From positions 310,001 to 374,000 of the forward strand of contig NZ_CAJHOE010000001.1 of NCBI RefSeq assembly GCF_905120475.1: a stretch of DNA of 64,000 bases, in the 5' to 3' direction. The notes beneath the pieces were generated by a model, which saw only the letters and a program-made list of their open reading frames with translations, did not search any database and was not told the DNA's origin. Numbering within the stretch: position 1 is the stretch's first letter; each line of letters opens with the position of its first letter. Of this stretch, positions 62,201-64,000 are shown piece after piece. The stretch is from Campylobacter suis (GTDB lineage: Bacteria > Campylobacterota > Campylobacteria > Campylobacterales > Campylobacteraceae). Position numbers and translations under genes: made by a program.

Positions 62201-62415
62201 TTAATAGCCAATATGCCTTTGCTGTTGCTTCTATGTTTGCTTACTGGAGTATCATCATGACATATTTTGGTGTAAATTTCTATCTTGCAGGCATGCACTC
62301 TTATGCCACAGGTGACCCGATGCCGATACCAAACTTTGTATATGTTACGGTTGCTGTGATGTTTGCATTGTCTATTTTCGCATATTATAAACGAAAAAGC
62401 GTTCAGAGATTGTAA
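59299..62415 (+). CDS. ccsBA: Fused cytochrome c haem lyase CcsBA (ResB-CcsA)
   Basis: Exports haem and attaches it to CxxCH sites of c-type cytochromes in the periplasm (System II). The N-terminal half is ResB/CcsB-like, with membrane helices near residues 10-32, 48-68 and 76-95 and a large periplasmic domain. The C-terminal part is CcsA-like, with the haem-handling WWD-type motif WGRYWGWDSKE at 936-946. The fusion of both proteins (1038 residues) is known in Campylobacterota. It would mature the TsdA-like cytochrome of this window. Confidence 0.95.
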   Translation: MKNLTKTFFSMASAIVLFLIFAIGSAVATIIERLETTQAAWEVVYGASWFALVQVLLGINLAYNIFAYKLINIKKLPSLLFHMSFLIILIGAGITRYFGFEGTMHIRENTESNTILTRGSFINFSTVIDGEQYSVSIPKELSTLSRSGFDLSLDLPGGVANLKYLEYVPKAGYKFVDDANGKAAVELVLSDETDKEETSLVEGDELELGPTSFALNKLPKHGQAYVLFQINKERSFFVSNTDITVFDGEKKTIKAGEEVAFDKAKLYTINGINFSIKFASPAASKKLVSTQTSEFDAIVAELKHNGESKEVAMFYNISEPVRAFIADKVFFVSWGAQRIKLPFSFYLKDFELKRYPGSNSPMGYASDVVVKDPNSEIQPGFDYRIYMNNVLDYAGYRFFQSSYDQDEKGTVLSVNRDPGKITTYIGYFIMGLGFILNIINPGSRFRKLAHLVDVESSKKVVAVLFALFAVFNTQNIVANDFLPHIDAEHADKLGKILVQSPDGRMKPFDTVSRDILNKVHRKDSINKLNSNQALLSIMIEPEYWRSEPVIALGSSAELKKELGIDPAKKFASFVEFFALKDGQSEYKLGRFADIASRKHPGSRGTFDKDVIKIDERVNVFYIAFIGEIFKVFPKQNDPSNTWSSPYSAMMSFPPEESGVIANIMKEYFEAVEAAMKLGEKSSSNADEYTKKWSLADEKLANIKIYQERYGSSVIPAKSRVDMEILFNKVQIFERLTPVYLLAGFALLIFIFIKMLAPRLNINPVIKAIYIINLLAFIAHTAGLGLRWYISEHAPWSNSYESMVYIAWALGLSGIVFSKRSPIAIALTSMLAGITLFVAHLSWMDPQITTLVPVLQSYWLTIHVSVITASYGFLGLCSLLGFFVLVLIVMQRKNSENKEIMRNITEATRINEMAMILGISLLTLGNFLGGVWANESWGRYWGWDSKETWALISILVYAAVLHMRFVPKLNSQYAFAVASMFAYWSIIMTYFGVNFYLAGMHSYATGDPMPIPNFVYVTVAVMFALSIFAYYKRKSVQRL

Positions 62416-62422
62416 GGAAAAT

Positions 62423-62851
62423 TTGTTGATTTGGGCTTTAGTTGCTATTTTTATATTGCTTTGTTTAGCTTTAGTTTTTTTGATATTAAAGCTAAGAGCT
62501 GGCACACAAAGCCCAATTTTAGAGACTAAAACCACACCATCTCAGCAAGAAAAAACTATAGCTATAGATGACTTGTTGAGTGTTGTTTTAAATCCAAATT
62601 CTAGTAAAAATGAGATTTTTGGTGCTTGTAGGATATTTGTAGAAAAACTTAGCATTCCACCAAAACAAGATGATAAAGCCTTAGATGATATTAAAAAGTA
62701 TTTAAAATTTATAACTCTTGTGGCTTCTCATAAAAATGTCGATGCAAAGCTTATACTTTATCTGGGCACAAATGCAAAAAAGAAAAATCCATCTTACGAG
62801 CGCGAGATAGAGATAAGTGAAGCAGAGGGGATAAATAATCGAGCAAAGTAG
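62423..62851 (+). CDS. Small single-helix membrane protein of unknown function
   Basis: A 142-residue protein. An N-terminal helix (IWALVAIFILLCLALVFLIL) is followed by a soluble domain that ends in a basic tail (KKKNPSYEREIEISEAEG). No family recognised. Start codons TTG at 62423 and 62426 both follow AAGGAA. No ATG lies near, and the longer open frame that reaches back into ccsBA is unlikely. It is 7 bases after ccsBA and probably co-transcribed with it. Confidence 0.75.
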   Translation: MLIWALVAIFILLCLALVFLILKLRAGTQSPILETKTTPSQQEKTIAIDDLLSVVLNPNSSKNEIFGACRIFVEKLSIPPKQDDKALDDIKKYLKFITLVASHKNVDAKLILYLGTNAKKKNPSYEREIEISEAEGINNRAK

Positions 62852-62908
62852 TAAAAACAATAAATTTATGTTAAACTATAAATCTGTAAAAATTTACAAA
62901 GGTAGTAT

Positions 62909-63472
62909 ATGGCTCAAAAGCTAGTTCTTATAGGTGCTTCCACAGGTGGTCCAGGACATATAAAAAAACTTTTAAAGGATATTAGACTAAACGGTGCTAG
63001 CGTAGTTATAGCCCAACATATGAATAAAATGTTCATACCATCTTTTGCCTCGCAAGTTGGCAAAGAGTGTGGTGTGGAAGTAGAGCTTTTGTCTGAGCGA
63101 AAAATTTTAAAAGATAAAATTTATATCTGTGACCAAAATTTTATAATTAGCGATGTGTTGCCAATATCTGCAAAACCAGTACCAGAAAAGGTTACGACAT
63201 TTACGCCAAATGTCGATGTTCTTTTTCACTCTGGCATTAGTGTTTGCAAACATACTGAGGTTATGGCTGTATTGCTAACAGGCATAGGTGATGACGGAGC
63301 TGCTGGGCTTGCAGCACTTTTTAAAGCTGGAGCAAAATGTCTTGCTGAGAGCGAAGAGAGTGCTATAGTTTATGGCATGCCAAAGCGGGCAAAAGAGCTA
63401 AATCCGCAGGTGCGAGTATTAAATGTTATGAGTATAAAAAAAGAGTTACAGGAGTTTTTAGATGTTCTTTAA
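62909..63472 (+). CDS. cheB: CheB methylesterase lacking a receiver domain
   Basis: Chemoreceptor glutamate methylesterase. The catalytic Ser11 (GASTGGPG), His37 (IAQHMNK) and Asp in GIGDDGAAGL (128-129) are present. The whole 187-residue protein is the catalytic domain, so there is no N-terminal receiver for phosphorylation by CheA. C. jejuni CheB is also receiver-less (established). Adaptation is thus probably not controlled by CheA. It overlaps cheR by 11 bases. Confidence 0.95.
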   Translation: MAQKLVLIGASTGGPGHIKKLLKDIRLNGASVVIAQHMNKMFIPSFASQVGKECGVEVELLSERKILKDKIYICDQNFIISDVLPISAKPVPEKVTTFTPNVDVLFHSGISVCKHTEVMAVLLTGIGDDGAAGLAALFKAGAKCLAESEESAIVYGMPKRAKELNPQVRVLNVMSIKKELQEFLDVL

Positions 63473-64000
63473 TAAGCCAGAGATTGTAGCTGGGCAGGTT
63501 GTCGATACTCCAGAGCCAAAAGATATGGAAAACTTTAACGAGTTTATAAAAAATATCAGAATTTTATGCGGTGTTGATCTTGAGTCCAAAAGAGATATAA
63601 CGCTTAAGCGCCTAACTAGTTTTGCTAAAAACAACAATATCTCAACTTTTAAGGATATTGTAAGTTTGATACGTACAAACTACACATTAAGGCAAGATAT
63701 TTTAAATTTAATCACAGTCAATGAGACATATTTTTACAGAGAGTTGCCACAGCTAAAAGATGTAATAAACTACGCAAGAGACCTTGGTGGGGCTAGAATC
63801 CTCTGTGCGCCTTGCTCTACTGGAGATGAGGTTTATTCGCTTGCGATGCTTGCTGTGGAGATGGGGATTGAAAAGGGTGCGATAAGTATCGTTGGTATTG
63901 ATATAAACTCAGAAGCTATAAAACACTGCCAGGGTGCACACTATAACAGTAGGAGTATACATAGGCTTGACGATTTTCAAAAAAGTAGGTTTTTTGTAAA
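63462..64000 (+). CDS. cheR: CheR chemoreceptor methyltransferase, cut by window end
   Basis: S-adenosylmethionine-dependent methyltransferase of chemoreceptors. The N-terminal helical part is followed by TVNETYFYRELPQL and the SAM-binding APCSTGDEVYSLAMLA and IVGIDINSEAIKHC, all diagnostic of CheR. The ATG at 63462 has GGAG 7 bases upstream. The gene is open to base 64000, about 180 codons. With cheB it forms a two-gene adaptation unit. Confidence 0.93.
   Translation, partial: MFFNKPEIVAGQVVDTPEPKDMENFNEFIKNIRILCGVDLESKRDITLKRLTSFAKNNNISTFKDIVSLIRTNYTLRQDILNLITVNETYFYRELPQLKDVINYARDLGGARILCAPCSTGDEVYSLAMLAVEMGIEKGAISIVGIDINSEAIKHCQGAHYNSRSIHRLDDFQKSRFFV

Noticed and set aside
62059-62535. 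A 158-codon minus-strand frame across the end of ccsBA and the start of the next gene
   Set aside because: It runs opposite the conserved CcsA haem motif and has no recognisable protein features.

Overview
The window is ordinary chromosomal DNA of a Campylobacter-type member of the Campylobacterota. The gene orders uvrD/rep-truB-csrA-ispE-smpB-thioredoxin lipoprotein, flgB-flgC-fliE-ftsI, alaS-(membrane protein)-maf-pbpA, aguA-CDF-aguB, katA-ankyrin, rpmH-rnpA-yidD-yidC-jag-mnmE-purL-djlA-purH and cheB'-cheR match what I remember of Campylobacter jejuni, but the coding DNA looks less AT-rich than C. jejuni, so a species of the concisus/curvus/showae kind is more likely. That species guess is inference. 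Both ends cut genes: a UvrD-family helicase on the left and cheR on the right. I saw no tRNA, rRNA, CRISPR array or insertion sequence.

Layout. 1-4.9 kb: helicase, RNA modification, CsrA, isoprenoid and tmRNA genes packed with overlapping ends. 4.9-8.4 kb: flagellar rod genes behind a clear sigma-54 promoter, a class B penicillin-binding protein, and an unknown gene with its own sigma-54-like promoter. 8.4-16.9 kb: ferrochelatase, an oxidoreductase, glutathione peroxidase, alaS, maf, PBP1A and a secreted helix-hairpin-helix protein. 16.9-20.5 kb: a cupin, a polar amino-acid ABC importer without a binding protein but with two identical palindromes upstream, and a TsdA-like dihaem cytochrome. 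20.5-23.5 kb: agmatine-to-putrescine enzymes around a cation transporter. 23.5-32.3 kb: a TAXI-TRAP importer, a Sel1 protein, a YgjP-type protease, a glpT gene broken by one nonsense codon, a MATE exporter and an NSS symporter. 32.3-46.9 kb: ABC-F protein, a threonine-synthase-like enzyme with RidA, catalase with its ankyrin partner, BCCT and second NSS transporters, CAAX-type protease, prmC, a split ThrE exporter preceded by a 30-codon lipopeptide-like ORF, a thioesterase and a degenerate uracil-DNA-glycosylase homologue. 47-59 kb: ribosomal L34/RNase P/YidC/MnmE cluster, purL, a ClpP-fold protease, a membrane J-protein, an AT-rich type II restriction-modification cassette and purH. 59.3-64 kb: the CcsBA haem lyase and chemotaxis adaptation enzymes.

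How the genes work together. The transport genes (ABC, TRAP, two NSS, BCCT, ThrE) suggest a cell living on amino acids and organic acids. hemH, catalase/ankyrin, glutathione peroxidase, CcsBA and the TsdA-like cytochrome form a haem, respiration and oxidative-stress theme. The most useful leads are the rnpA gene that has no ATG, GTG or TTG start, the sigma-54-linked unknown gene at 7977-8420, the paired GTATTAATAC palindromes, the mini-lipoprotein ORF at 44473-44565, the single-nonsense glpT, the Fe-S UDG homologue that has lost its catalytic motifs, and the restriction-modification insertion between djlA and purH. I did not find a large multi-gene system that I would call undescribed. Comparisons with C. 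jejuni and E. coli are from memory, not from a search.
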